The notes under the pieces: generated by a model | What the model was told of the DNA's origin: nothing | The model's input: only the letters and a program-made list of their open reading frames with translations | Databases searched by the model: none | Source: Segatella copri DSM 18205 | GTDB lineage: Bacteria; Bacteroidota; Bacteroidia; Bacteroidales; Bacteroidaceae | Direction of reading: 5' to 3' | NCBI RefSeq assembly: GCF_025151535.1 | Contig: NZ_CP102288.1 | Location: forward strand, 3,047,501-3,111,500 | Length of the DNA: 64,000 nucleotides | Made by a program: the position numbers and the translations under genes | In this document: one piece after another, positions 43,446-52,190 of the stretch | Position numbering within the stretch: position 1 is the stretch's first letter | How the letters are laid out: every line of letters starts with the position of its first letter

Positions 43446-44801
43446 ATGGAAACAAGAGGAAATTTTGGTAGTAAGTTGGGCGTTATTCTTGCCACAGCCG
43501 GCTCGGCAGTCGGTTTGGGTAATGTGTGGCGTTTCCCTTATATGGCAGGTCAGAATGGTGGTGCTGCCTTCATTCTCATCTATTTGGTATGTATCATCCT
43601 GCTCGGATTGCCTGGCATGATGAGCGAATTCATCATCGGCCGTCATTCCGCTTCTAATGCAGCCCGAGCTTATTCCAATCTGGGAAAGCATAAGGCTTGG
43701 GGTGCTTTGGGCTTGATGGGGGTCATCACTTCTATGATTATCCTGGGTTTCTATGCCGTGGTGGCTGGCTGGTGCCTGCAGTATCTCTATGCCAGTATCA
43801 TGGGCGGTGTTCATGGCGACGCAGAGTATGTGAAGACCTATTTCCAGACCTTTGCAGCCGATCCTATCCGTCCTACCTTATGGGCAGTAGGTTTTATCCT
43901 GCTTACCCACATGGTGGTAGTACGCGGTGTGCGCAATGGTATAGAGAAAGCATCCAAGATACTGATGCCTATGCTTTTCTTCCTGTTGATTGTGATTGTG
44001 ATAGCTTCCTGCTCTCTGCCGGGAGCGGTGAAGGGAGTGGAGTTCCTGCTGAAGCCGGATTTCTCTAAGGTAGATGAAAACGTGTTGCTCGAAGCGCTGG
44101 GACAGGCGTTCTTCTCTTTGAGTATGGGTACGGCATGTCTGTGTACTTATGCCTCTTACTTCAACAGACAGACCAATCTCTTGAAGTCTGCTACTCAGAT
44201 TGTGACCATTGATACGGTAATCGCCGTATTGGCAGGTTTGATGATCTTCCCTGCAGCCTTCTCGGTAGGTGTGCAGCCAGACAGCGGTCCTTCGCTCATC
44301 TTCATTACCTTGCCAAACGTATTCCAGCAGGCTTTCGGTAACATGCCGGTTGTCGGTTATGTGATTTCGGTGTTGTTCTATGCTTTGCTTGTATTGGCAG
44401 CCCTGACTTCTACCATCTCGATGCACGAGATAGGTACCGCCTTTATTTATGAGGAGGGTAAGATAAGCCGTGCCAAGGGAGCCTGGTTCGAGACCATCGT
44501 TTGCAGCATCATAGCTGTATTCTGTTCGCTCTCTCAGGGTGCCGTACCTGATTTGGGCTTCTTCGGCAAGGATTTCCTGAGCAATTGTGACAACTTTACT
44601 GCCCAGCTGCTCATGCCGTTGAGTTCATTCATCACCTGTCTGTTCCTGGGATGGTATGTGCCAAAGAAGATTGTGCGTGATGAGTTTACTAACTGGGGAA
44701 CCCTGAAGGGAACTCTCTTCCCGGTCTTCCTGTTCACCATCCGTTTTATCTGTCCAGTCTGTATTTTCCTTATCTTCCTGCACCAGTTTGGTGTCATTTA
44801 G
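43446..44801 (+). CDS. Sodium-dependent transporter (NSS/SNF family), copy 2
   Basis: A 451-residue paralogue of the preceding gene, with the same order of motifs. It opens NFGSKLGVILATAGSAVGLG and NVWRFPYMAGQNGGAAF. TM6 reads FFSLSMGTACLCTYASYFNR, and FTNWGTLKG near the C-terminus is shared. Differences cluster in TM3-4 and in the external loop after TM3 (HGDAEYVKTYFQTFAADP), so the two may differ in substrate or affinity. No promoter motif was found between the copies, which suggests co-transcription. Confidence 0.94.
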   Translation: METRGNFGSKLGVILATAGSAVGLGNVWRFPYMAGQNGGAAFILIYLVCIILLGLPGMMSEFIIGRHSASNAARAYSNLGKHKAWGALGLMGVITSMIILGFYAVVAGWCLQYLYASIMGGVHGDAEYVKTYFQTFAADPIRPTLWAVGFILLTHMVVVRGVRNGIEKASKILMPMLFFLLIVIVIASCSLPGAVKGVEFLLKPDFSKVDENVLLEALGQAFFSLSMGTACLCTYASYFNRQTNLLKSATQIVTIDTVIAVLAGLMIFPAAFSVGVQPDSGPSLIFITLPNVFQQAFGNMPVVGYVISVLFYALLVLAALTSTISMHEIGTAFIYEEGKISRAKGAWFETIVCSIIAVFCSLSQGAVPDLGFFGKDFLSNCDNFTAQLLMPLSSFITCLFLGWYVPKKIVRDEFTNWGTLKGTLFPVFLFTIRFICPVCIFLIFLHQFGVI

Positions 44802-44837
44802 TAAAACCGGCAAACTTGCAGACAGGCTATCTTGCCC

Positions 44838-45770
44838 CTAATAGGCAAGATACGGCTTGATTCTTTCTATTTCGGCAGGTGGAAAGTCTTTGAGGAGACG
44901 CAGCTCTTCAGCACTTTTCAGCGGACCATGGGTTCTGCGGTAGTTTACGATTTCCTTTGCCTGGTAAAAGTCCAGGTAAGGATGTTTGCGCAGTTCGGCT
45001 AAACTGAGCTGGTTGACATTCATTTTCCGGATATGTTTTGCATCAATATTCATATAGTGGAGGGCTGTCTCGGGCACGCCTTCCACTTCTTGTATCTGGC
45101 TCATGGAAACAAAACCGCCTAACCGCTCTCTGTAACGGATGATGCTTCTGGCATAGTAAGAGCCTATGCCGGGAATTTTCTGCAGTTCGGTCGTATCAGC
45201 AGAATTGATGTTGACATACTGACCTTCTTTCAGTTTTCGTGGATAACTGTATTGGGTAGAGTCTTTCTTCCTTTCTTCTCTAGTTCTTATAGCCGTCTCT
45301 TGATAGCCGTAGTTGTATCTTTCTCTTGGGTAAAAGTTGGCAGCCGGCTGGTAGTCTTTACCAATTCTGATAAAGGGCAGCAGTTTTTCGAATTGCTTCT
45401 TGGTTAGTCCGTAAACCCGTGCAAAGTCTCTAGGTGTCCTGAAGATACCTCCTTTATTTCGATATTTGATGATGTTTCTGGCTTGCCATGATTCCAGTCC
45501 CAGCCGTTGGAAATCAGAATGGCTTGCCGTATTGGGGTCAAAGGCGAATACTTCGCTCGACTGAAGTCCTTCGTCATAATAGCCTGGCTGTTGCCGCGTG
45601 GCATGTCTGATGATACTATCGTTATGGGCTTGTTGCTTTTCTGAGGGCATAGTTTCTTTAGAACCTACAATGAAAATCATTGTGGTACTGACAACGAGCA
45701 GGGTCAGGATTACGAGTAATGCTCGCCGTTCATGGTAATTGATATAAAAAAAATCCTTTAAAAACTTCAT
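44838..45770 (-). CDS. Membrane-anchored helix-hairpin-helix (ComEA-like) protein
   Basis: A 310-residue protein with one N-terminal membrane segment (ALLVILTLLVVSTTMIFIVG, about 16-35) and HhH motifs. These include FQRLGLESWQARNIIKYRNK (near 88), NINSADTTELQKIPGIGSYY (near 185) with ARSIIRYRERLGGF, and PYLDFYQAKEIVNYRRTHG near 265. HhH motifs bind DNA backbone, and in ComEA they receive incoming DNA during transformation. The role here is unproven. ATG 45770 is chosen because the longer frame from 45899 runs through tRNA-Pro. It lies 32 bp after the encoded CCA of that tRNA, without a visible promoter in between. Confidence 0.85.
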   Translation of the reverse strand: MKFLKDFFYINYHERRALLVILTLLVVSTTMIFIVGSKETMPSEKQQAHNDSIIRHATRQQPGYYDEGLQSSEVFAFDPNTASHSDFQRLGLESWQARNIIKYRNKGGIFRTPRDFARVYGLTKKQFEKLLPFIRIGKDYQPAANFYPRERYNYGYQETAIRTREERKKDSTQYSYPRKLKEGQYVNINSADTTELQKIPGIGSYYARSIIRYRERLGGFVSMSQIQEVEGVPETALHYMNIDAKHIRKMNVNQLSLAELRKHPYLDFYQAKEIVNYRRTHGPLKSAEELRLLKDFPPAEIERIKPYLAY

Positions 45771-45802
45771 AGGCTTACGGATTTTAAGTCTATATGATTG
45801 TT

Positions 45803-45878
45803 TGGTCGGGATTACTGGACTCGAACCAGCGACCTCATCGTCCCGAACGACGTGCGCTACCAACTGCGCTAAATCCCG
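45803..45878 (-). tRNA. tRNA-Pro (anticodon CGG)
   Basis: A minus-strand cloverleaf with acceptor arms 45872-45878 and 45807-45813 starting with a C-G pair, typical of bacterial tRNA-Pro. The anticodon loop TTCGGGA gives CGG with G37. Discriminator A is at 45806, and CCA is encoded at 45803-45805. A -7 box TACCTTTG lies just upstream at 45889-45896. Confidence 0.95.
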
Positions 45879-45888
45879 ATATCTGCTG

Positions 45889-45896
45889 CAAAGGTA
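45889..45896 (-). promoter_or_regulatory. -7 box of tRNA-Pro
   Basis: TACCTTTG on the minus strand, 10 bp before the mature tRNA end. A TTTG at 45920-45923 lies 23 bp further up, slightly long for the -33 box. Confidence 0.55.
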
Positions 45897-45966
45897 CATT
45901 AAATAATGGACAATACCAACAAAAATAGACTTTTTTATCTTTTTTTGAAAGAAATTTCCCGAAAAA

Positions 45967-45998
45967 TTTGCAGGAACCAGAAAAAAGTATTACCTTTG
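45967..45998 (+). promoter_or_regulatory. Promoter of tRNA-Phe
   Basis: TTTG at 45967-45970 and TACCTTTG at 45991-45998 with a 20-bp spacer, the full Bacteroidota consensus. Confidence 0.75.
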
Positions 45999-46033
45999 CA
46001 CCCGCAAATGATAAATCGCGATTTGTGAAAGTT

Positions 46034-46106
46034 GGTGCCATAGCTCAGTTGGTAGAGCAAAGGACTGAAAATCCTTGTGTCCCCGGTTCGATTCCTGGTG
46101 GTACCA
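46034..46106 (+). tRNA. tRNA-Phe (anticodon GAA)
   Basis: A 73-nt cloverleaf. Acceptor arms GGTGCCA (46034-46040) and TGGTACC (46099-46105) pair with one G-U. The D arm has AGCTCAGTTGGTAGAGC, the anticodon loop CTGAAAA gives GAA, and the T arm has GGTTCGATTCC. Discriminator A is at 46106. CCA is not encoded. A terminator follows directly. Confidence 0.96.
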
Positions 46107-46117
46107 CTTCTTTATGA

Positions 46118-46152
46118 GACTGAATCTTCGTAACAGGATTCAGTCTTTTTTT
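46118..46152 (+). terminator. Intrinsic terminator of tRNA-Phe
   Basis: GACTGAATC (46118-46126) pairs perfectly with GATTCAGTC (46137-46145), followed by seven T. Confidence 0.9.
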
Positions 46153-46244
46153 ATGCTCTTTTTTATAATACTCCATTTTACACTTATGAAAACGTTTGCG
46201 TAAGAAAAATGTGCCAGGATGTTTTAGAATAGATATTTTTTCAC

Positions 46245-46252
46245 TACTTTTG
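46245..46252 (+). promoter_or_regulatory. Promoter -7 box of the small secreted protein/pectate lyase unit
   Basis: TACTTTTG with TTTT at 46222-46225 in the -33 position (19-bp spacer). The leader to ATG 46307 is about 50 nt. Confidence 0.5.
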
Positions 46253-46306
46253 CATTGTAAAATTCAAAAACAAACCAAAAAATTAATCTAGCAAACATTC
46301 ATTAAA

Positions 46307-46663
46307 ATGAAAAAAGCTTATTTATTATTGTTGGCTGGAATGTTGTCTACGGCAGTATTTGCCGGCAGCAAACAGACGGTTAAGATTGATGGTCAGCTCA
46401 TAGAAAAGACTGTCTCAGAGATTACCTTCGATGGTGACAATGTTGTTCTTCAGTATTCAGATAATACATCTAATCAGGCAGACATGTCGCTCGTAACCCT
46501 TTCTTTCACTTATCAAACTACCGGCATCAGCCAGATAGAAGATATAAAGAAAGCATTGCAAGGTAAGGTTTATAACCTTCAGGGCCAGTATGTAGGTTCT
46601 TCCCCTAAGGGCTTATCTAAGGGCGTTTATATGATTAATGGTAAGAAAGTAATTATCAAATAA
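46307..46663 (+). CDS. Small secreted protein of unknown function preceding the pectate lyase
   Basis: A 118-residue protein with a clear signal peptide (KKAYLLLLAGMLSTAVFA). A small beta-rich domain follows (TVSEITFDGDNVVLQYSD near 35-52). The C-terminal segment GKVYNLQGQYVG with KGVYMINGKKVIIK resembles the end of Bacteroidota secretion-tail sequences. It lies 17 bp before the pectate lyase gene in the same orientation, so both are probably co-expressed. The lyase N-terminus has a comparable small beta domain (TADLTSVKFEGDKAIIT), which may be related. No known family was assigned. A binding or partner role is speculation. Confidence 0.75.
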   Translation: MKKAYLLLLAGMLSTAVFAGSKQTVKIDGQLIEKTVSEITFDGDNVVLQYSDNTSNQADMSLVTLSFTYQTTGISQIEDIKKALQGKVYNLQGQYVGSSPKGLSKGVYMINGKKVIIK

Positions 46664-46680
46664 AAAAGGAGGATTGAACA

Positions 46681-49005
46681 ATGAAGAAAATGGTATTTAC
46701 TTTGGCACTCCTCTTGATGAGTTTGAGTGCAGCTTTGGCACAGACTTCGACATTTAAGATTACCCATGCCGTGGCTCGTAACAGCAAGGTGAACCAGATG
46801 TATGTTACCACCAAGTCGGGTGATGTAAAGTATTATAATACTGCAGACTTGACAAGTGTGAAGTTCGAAGGTGATAAGGCAATCATCACACCTAAATCAG
46901 GTTCAGAGAATGATGAGTACAATGCTTCAGTTCAAGCCATCAGATTTGCTAAGAAGGCCGATCAGGGCGAAAGTGGTGATATTGACAATCCTGCAGGTGT
47001 GATTCAGATTACTGAGGCAAAGGGCTGGCAGGAGTCTGCCTACCTGAAGTGGGCTCCATTCGAGGGTGCTTCTTCTTATAATGTATATGTAGATGACAAG
47101 AAGATTGATGCTCAACTGGTTCGTCAGTATAAATCTTACTATCGTGCTGATGTTCTCGGTTTGAAGGAAGGCACTTATTCTGTAAAGGTTGTTCCTGTAA
47201 ATGCTGACGGTAAAGAGATTGCTGGTGCCAATACTGCTTCTAACTTGGTTGTAAAGAGCTACAACCGTGAGGGCTTTGCTCATTTCAAGTATGATGGTGT
47301 AGGTGCTTATAATAATGATGGTACTTTGAAGGCTGGTGCTAAGGTTCTGTATATTACAGCCAAGACAGCTAAGACCGTTTCTACAACCGTTAATACGGGT
47401 AAGCTTGAGACGATTACAGGTCTTCAGTCTATTATTGATGCTTATTCTAAGGGCAAGGATACTACTCCTATCGCCTTCCGTATCATCGGTAAGGTAAATC
47501 TTTCTGATTTGGATCACATTTCAAGTTCTGCTGAAGGATTGCAGATTAAGGGAGCTATGATGAATATGACATTCGAAGGTGTCGGTGATGATGCTACCGT
47601 ATATGGCTTCGGCTTCTTGCTTAGAGAGGCTGAGAGTGTAGAGTTCCGTAACTTTGCTATCATGCGTTGTCTGGATGATGCCATGTCTCTTGATACCAAT
47701 AACTCTCATGTATGGATTCACAACATGGATCTCTTCTATGGTAAAAAGGGTAGTGCTGCCGACCAGGCTAAGGGTGACGGTACTGTAGACATCAAGGGCG
47801 ATTCTAAGTATGTTACTGTAGCTTACAACCGCTTCTGGGATAATGGTAAGGCTTCTATGTGTGGTATGAAGAGTGAAACTGGTGAAAACTGGATTACTTA
47901 TCATCACAACTGGTTCGACCATTCAGACTCTCGTATGGCTCGCGTTCGTACCATGAGTGTTCACATGTACAACAACTACTATCAGCATTGTGATGTTTAT
48001 GGTATTGGTGCAACCAGTGGTTCAAGTATATTCATGGAGTCTAACTACTTTGATGCTGTTAAGCGTCCTATCATGAGCTCTTTGCAGGGTACTGATGCCA
48101 AGGGTGATGGTACTTTCTCTGGTGAGAAAGGTGGTTTGATTAAGGCATACGGCAATGTATTTACCAACAAGCCAGCAAACTTCAGCTATATCCCATACGC
48201 AGAAAACAATACAAGTTTTGATGCCTACGAGGTTTCTCATCCAAGTGAGCAGGTTCCTGCAAGCGTAAAGACTTTGGTTGGTGGTACTTCTTACGACAAT
48301 TTCGATACGAACCCAAGCCTCATGTATGCATACGCTGCAGATAAGGCAGAAGATGTTCCTTCTATCGTAGAAGGTTTCTATGGTGCAGGTCGTTTGAATC
48401 ATGGTGACATTGATTTCGTTATTCCTGATGAGACGGTAGTAACCAATGGCCACCAGCAGCCATGGCCTGCTTTGGCAAGTATTCTTGACGCTTATACTTC
48501 TGGTGTTGTTAAGGTATTCGGTGAGAGCAATGCTTCTGGCGAAGGTGGTTCTGCTGAAGGTGGCAGCACTGGTGGTTCTGGCGAAGGTGGTAGCACTGGT
48601 GGTACAGAAGGTGGCAGTATTATAACTCCTATCGAGGGTACTGTTTTGGTAACATTCACAGATTCTAAGCCTTCAAGTAGCATAGTAACAGTTTCAGGTA
48701 ACTATGCTACAAATAAGGGAACTGCTACTATTGACGGCACTTCATATTCTACTTGTGTAAAGATGGAGTCTGCAACTAATATCTCAGTAACGGTTGATAA
48801 GAAAGTCACAATGACCCTTTATTTCAGTTCTGCAGATACCAAGACGAACGCCAAAATTGATGGAAAGAAGCCTGCTGAAGTAAATGCAGTTATTGATTCA
48901 ACAGCTAAGACAATGACTGTAACATTGGATGCAGGTTCTCATACTATTACAAAGCAGGATACATGCAACCTCTTCGGTATTAAACTTGTACCTGTAACAG
49001 AGTAA
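46681..49005 (+). CDS. Secreted pectate lyase, polysaccharide lyase family 1, multidomain
   Basis: A 774-residue enzyme cleaving homogalacturonan by beta-elimination. After the signal peptide (1-20) comes a small beta domain (about 21-95), then a fibronectin-III-like module (about 103-187) and the PL1 parallel beta-helix (about 215-590). In the helix, LDDAMSLDTNNSHVWIHN and DGTVDIKGDSKYVTV carry calcium-binding acids. HHNWFDHSDSRMARVR near 405-420 holds the catalytic arginine, with alanine where PL1 enzymes usually have proline. A Gly/Ser linker (about 618-646) leads to a C-terminal beta domain (about 650-774) of unknown, perhaps carbohydrate-binding, role. It supplies pectin debris to the neighbouring galactan genes. 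Confidence 0.93.
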   Translation: MKKMVFTLALLLMSLSAALAQTSTFKITHAVARNSKVNQMYVTTKSGDVKYYNTADLTSVKFEGDKAIITPKSGSENDEYNASVQAIRFAKKADQGESGDIDNPAGVIQITEAKGWQESAYLKWAPFEGASSYNVYVDDKKIDAQLVRQYKSYYRADVLGLKEGTYSVKVVPVNADGKEIAGANTASNLVVKSYNREGFAHFKYDGVGAYNNDGTLKAGAKVLYITAKTAKTVSTTVNTGKLETITGLQSIIDAYSKGKDTTPIAFRIIGKVNLSDLDHISSSAEGLQIKGAMMNMTFEGVGDDATVYGFGFLLREAESVEFRNFAIMRCLDDAMSLDTNNSHVWIHNMDLFYGKKGSAADQAKGDGTVDIKGDSKYVTVAYNRFWDNGKASMCGMKSETGENWITYHHNWFDHSDSRMARVRTMSVHMYNNYYQHCDVYGIGATSGSSIFMESNYFDAVKRPIMSSLQGTDAKGDGTFSGEKGGLIKAYGNVFTNKPANFSYIPYAENNTSFDAYEVSHPSEQVPASVKTLVGGTSYDNFDTNPSLMYAYAADKAEDVPSIVEGFYGAGRLNHGDIDFVIPDETVVTNGHQQPWPALASILDAYTSGVVKVFGESNASGEGGSAEGGSTGGSGEGGSTGGTEGGSIITPIEGTVLVTFTDSKPSSSIVTVSGNYATNKGTATIDGTSYSTCVKMESATNISVTVDKKVTMTLYFSSADTKTNAKIDGKKPAEVNAVIDSTAKTMTVTLDAGSHTITKQDTCNLFGIKLVPVTE

Positions 49006-49044
49006 AGGTATAGAACTGATTTAAAGATTCCTGCCTCTTTAATG

Positions 49045-49091
49045 AAAAAACGGACAAAAGCTAGATAAATATTTGCTTTTGTCCGTTTTTT
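49045..49091. terminator. Strong intrinsic terminator after the pectate lyase gene
   Basis: A perfect 17-bp stem (49045-49061 with 49075-49091), 13-nt loop, flanked by A and T runs. It separates the lyase unit from the susC operon. Confidence 0.92.
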
Positions 49092-49113
49092 CTTTATTTT
49101 TGTCTTAAATCTA

Positions 49114-49145
49114 TCTGCTGTTTTCTTCTTTTTTCTCTACTTTTG
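49114..49145 (+). promoter_or_regulatory. Promoter of the susC-susD-susE-GH53-GH2 operon
   Basis: TACTTTTG at 49138-49145 with TCTG at 49114-49117 in the -33 position (20-bp spacer). The leader is about 58 nt. An in-frame TTG at 49143 lies inside the -7 box, so the start is ATG 49206. Confidence 0.6.
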
Positions 49146-49205
49146 CAACTGAAAACAATTTTAAACGTAATATTTAAACGTAAAACGCAACCTAAAAGTA
49201 AAACA

Positions 49206-52172
49206 ATGAACGCAATCCAGAATTTAGCAAAGAGAAGTTTGCTTCTCGTGGCATTGTTCGTCATCGGATGTCTGCAACTCATGGCGCAGACAAGAACCAT
49301 CAAAGGTGAGGTGACTGATGCGCAGAATGGTGAGGCTCTGATTGGCGCCACTGTCATGGTGGAAGGCGAAAAGGGCGGTACAGTTACTGATTTTGACGGT
49401 AACTTCAGTCTTCAGGTATCTTCTTCAGCCAAGAAGATCAAGGTATCTTATATCGGTTATATTGATAAGGTACTTTCTGTCTCAGACAATATGAAGGTGA
49501 AACTCGAATCTGACAGCAAGGCGCTGGCTGATGTCGTGGTCATCGGATATGGTACGGCAAGAAAGAGTGACCTGACTGGTTCCGTAGCTACCGTGAAATC
49601 GAAGGACTTTAATAAAGGTCTCGTTTCTTCTCCAGAACAGTTGATCAACGGTAAGGTTTCGGGTGTACAGATTATGTCCAACAGTGGTTCTGCCTCTGCC
49701 GGTAGTACCATCCGTGTGCGTGGTGGTGCATCTCTTAATGCCAGCAACGACCCTCTTATCGTGCTCGATGGTGTGCCATTGGAGCAGGGGGGTATCTCGG
49801 GTAACAGCAGCAACTTCCTCAGCATGATCAACCCTTCTGATATCGAGAGCATGACTGTATTGAAGGATGCTTCTTCTACAGCCATCTATGGTTCCCGTGC
49901 ATCTAACGGTGTCATCATTATTACTACCAAGAAGGGACAGCAGGGTGCTGTAAAGGTGAACTTCAATACCACCAACAGTTTGCAGACCCGTGCGCAGATG
50001 GTAGATATGCTCAGCCGTGATGAATTTGTGAATGTCATCAACCAGTTTGGTGACGCTAATCAGAAATCATTGCTCGGTACTGCCAATACCGACTGGAATG
50101 ATGTGGTTTACCGTACTGCCTTCGGTACAGATAATAACCTCAGCGTGAGCGGCAGCATCGACAAGTGGTTGCCATTCCGCGTGTCTGTAGGCTATTACAA
50201 CCAGAGCGGTCTGGTTCGCAAGGACAATGTAGAGCGTTGGACAGGTAACGTGGTATTGACTCCTAGCTTCTTCCAGGATCACCTGAAGTTGACCATCAAT
50301 GCCAAGGGAACGCTCAATAACAACTCATTCAATAATGGTGGTGCCGTATGGGCAGCTGCCACATTCAACCCAACCATCCCGGTTTATTCCGGTAACGACA
50401 AGTATGGTGGCTATAATGAGGCACTCGATGCTGATGGCGTTCCAGTGAATGCCGGTGTAAGAAACCCTCGCGGTCTGGTTGATCTGTATGATTCAAAGAG
50501 TAAGGTAAGCCGCTTCATCGGTTCTATGGATGTAGATTACAAGGTTCATTTCCTGCCAGACCTCAAGCTCCATGCTACCGTGGGTGCTGACTATGCCAAG
50601 GGCGACGGAACCATCTATGTTCCTGCCTACGCAGCACAGAGCTACAACAAGGATGAGTCTTTGGGCGGTAGCGATTACAAGTATGGTCCTCAGAAGAACG
50701 AGAACCGCTTGCTTACCCTCTATGCCAACTATGCAAAGTATTTCGAAGATATCAAGAGTAATGTAGATCTGACAGCCGGTTACGACTACCAGTACTGGAA
50801 GAGTACTACACCTCTTTATTATACCAAAAGTGCGGCAGGCACAAACCTGTCAACCGTAAAGGCATCAGATTACCGTCATGTAATGTTGTCATATTACGGA
50901 CGTATCAACTATTCATTCGATGGAAAGTATCTCCTGACGGCAACCGTTCGTCGAGACGCATCTTCCCGTTTCTCTAAGGATACCCGTTGGGGTACTTTCC
51001 CATCTGTTGCTTTGGGCTGGACTTTGACAGAAGAGCCTTGGTTGAAGAACCAGAAGGTACTTTCTAACTTGAAACTCCGTGCCAGCTATGGTGTTACCGG
51101 TCAGCAGGAAGGTATCGGCAACTACAACTATCTGCCGGTTTATACCTACAGCGTGACAGGTGCCGAAGCATTCATCAACGGACAGTATATCAATACTTAC
51201 CGTCCTGAGGCATACGTATCAGACTTAAAGTGGGAGACTACAACCTCCTGGAACTTCGGTCTCGATTTCGGATTCCTGGATGGTCGTATCGGTGGTGCCA
51301 TCGATTTCTATACCCGTAAGACCAAGGACCTGTTGGCATCTGTACCAACAGCAGCTGGTACCAACTTCTCAAAGACTATCCTTACCAACGTAGGTAATGT
51401 GGACAGCAAGGGTATTGAGGTTTCTCTGAATGCAACCCCTATCCAAACCAAGGACTGGGAGTGGAATCTGAGCTACAACTTCACCTGGCAGGACATGAAG
51501 GTGAAGAACCTCTCACTCACAAAGGGTGGAAGCCAGACCAACGTGAAGGTAGGTCCATCTATCGATGCTTACCAGTTTCAGGTACTCTCAGAGGGATATG
51601 AGCCATACATGTTCTATGTATATCATCAGCTCTACGACTCTAAGACAGGCAAGCCAATCGAGGGTGCTTATGCTGATCTCAACAACGATGGCGAAATCAA
51701 TGAGTCTGATCTCTACCGCTATCATTCTCCAGCCCCTAAGTACATCATGGGATTGAGTACATCATTGAGATACAAGCAGCTGACACTCGGTATGAGTTTC
51801 CGTGCCAACATCGACAACTATGTATACAACGGTATGGGTATGAGTACAGGTGCTTTTGAGACAGTAAGCTACAACAACTCACAGCTCAATAATCTCAACA
51901 CCAGTTTCCTGAAGACAGGTTTCAAGACCCGTCAGTATCTCTCAGATTACTATGTAGAGAATGCTTCGTTCCTGAAACTCGACAACCTGAGTTTGAGTTA
52001 CAACGTAGGTAAGATCAACAAGTGGGCTTCACTTACCGTATCTGCGATGGTACAGAATGTATTCACCATCACCGGTTACTCAGGTACAGACCCTGAGGTG
52101 CCAAACGGAATGGACAACTCATTCTATCCACGTCCTCGCACTTACTCAGTAAGCCTCGGACTTCAGTTCTAA
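49206..52172 (+). CDS. SusC/RagA-type TonB-dependent outer-membrane transporter
   Basis: A 988-residue TonB-dependent porin that imports oligosaccharides with its SusD partner. The signal peptide ends near LQLMAQ. A carboxypeptidase-like regulatory domain follows (TIKGEVTDAQNGEALIGATV and GTVTDFDGNFSLQV, about 30-105). The plug domain contains VVVIGYGTARKSDLTGSV near 112, VRGGASLNASNDPLIVLDGV near 175 and LKDASSTAIYGSRASNGVII near 220. The rest is a 22-strand barrel ending in an aromatic residue (LGLQF). With SusD, SusE, GH53 and GH2 downstream, galactan-derived oligosaccharides are the predicted cargo. Confidence 0.96.
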   Translation: MNAIQNLAKRSLLLVALFVIGCLQLMAQTRTIKGEVTDAQNGEALIGATVMVEGEKGGTVTDFDGNFSLQVSSSAKKIKVSYIGYIDKVLSVSDNMKVKLESDSKALADVVVIGYGTARKSDLTGSVATVKSKDFNKGLVSSPEQLINGKVSGVQIMSNSGSASAGSTIRVRGGASLNASNDPLIVLDGVPLEQGGISGNSSNFLSMINPSDIESMTVLKDASSTAIYGSRASNGVIIITTKKGQQGAVKVNFNTTNSLQTRAQMVDMLSRDEFVNVINQFGDANQKSLLGTANTDWNDVVYRTAFGTDNNLSVSGSIDKWLPFRVSVGYYNQSGLVRKDNVERWTGNVVLTPSFFQDHLKLTINAKGTLNNNSFNNGGAVWAAATFNPTIPVYSGNDKYGGYNEALDADGVPVNAGVRNPRGLVDLYDSKSKVSRFIGSMDVDYKVHFLPDLKLHATVGADYAKGDGTIYVPAYAAQSYNKDESLGGSDYKYGPQKNENRLLTLYANYAKYFEDIKSNVDLTAGYDYQYWKSTTPLYYTKSAAGTNLSTVKASDYRHVMLSYYGRINYSFDGKYLLTATVRRDASSRFSKDTRWGTFPSVALGWTLTEEPWLKNQKVLSNLKLRASYGVTGQQEGIGNYNYLPVYTYSVTGAEAFINGQYINTYRPEAYVSDLKWETTTSWNFGLDFGFLDGRIGGAIDFYTRKTKDLLASVPTAAGTNFSKTILTNVGNVDSKGIEVSLNATPIQTKDWEWNLSYNFTWQDMKVKNLSLTKGGSQTNVKVGPSIDAYQFQVLSEGYEPYMFYVYHQLYDSKTGKPIEGAYADLNNDGEINESDLYRYHSPAPKYIMGLSTSLRYKQLTLGMSFRANIDNYVYNGMGMSTGAFETVSYNNSQLNNLNTSFLKTGFKTRQYLSDYYVENASFLKLDNLSLSYNVGKINKWASLTVSAMVQNVFTITGYSGTDPEVPNGMDNSFYPRPRTYSVSLGLQF

Positions 52173-52190
52173 CAATCAAAACAGATAACA

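Noticed and set aside
45771..45899. N-terminal extension of the HhH protein to 45899
   Set aside because: The added 43 codons are the tRNA-Pro gene and its upstream sequence.
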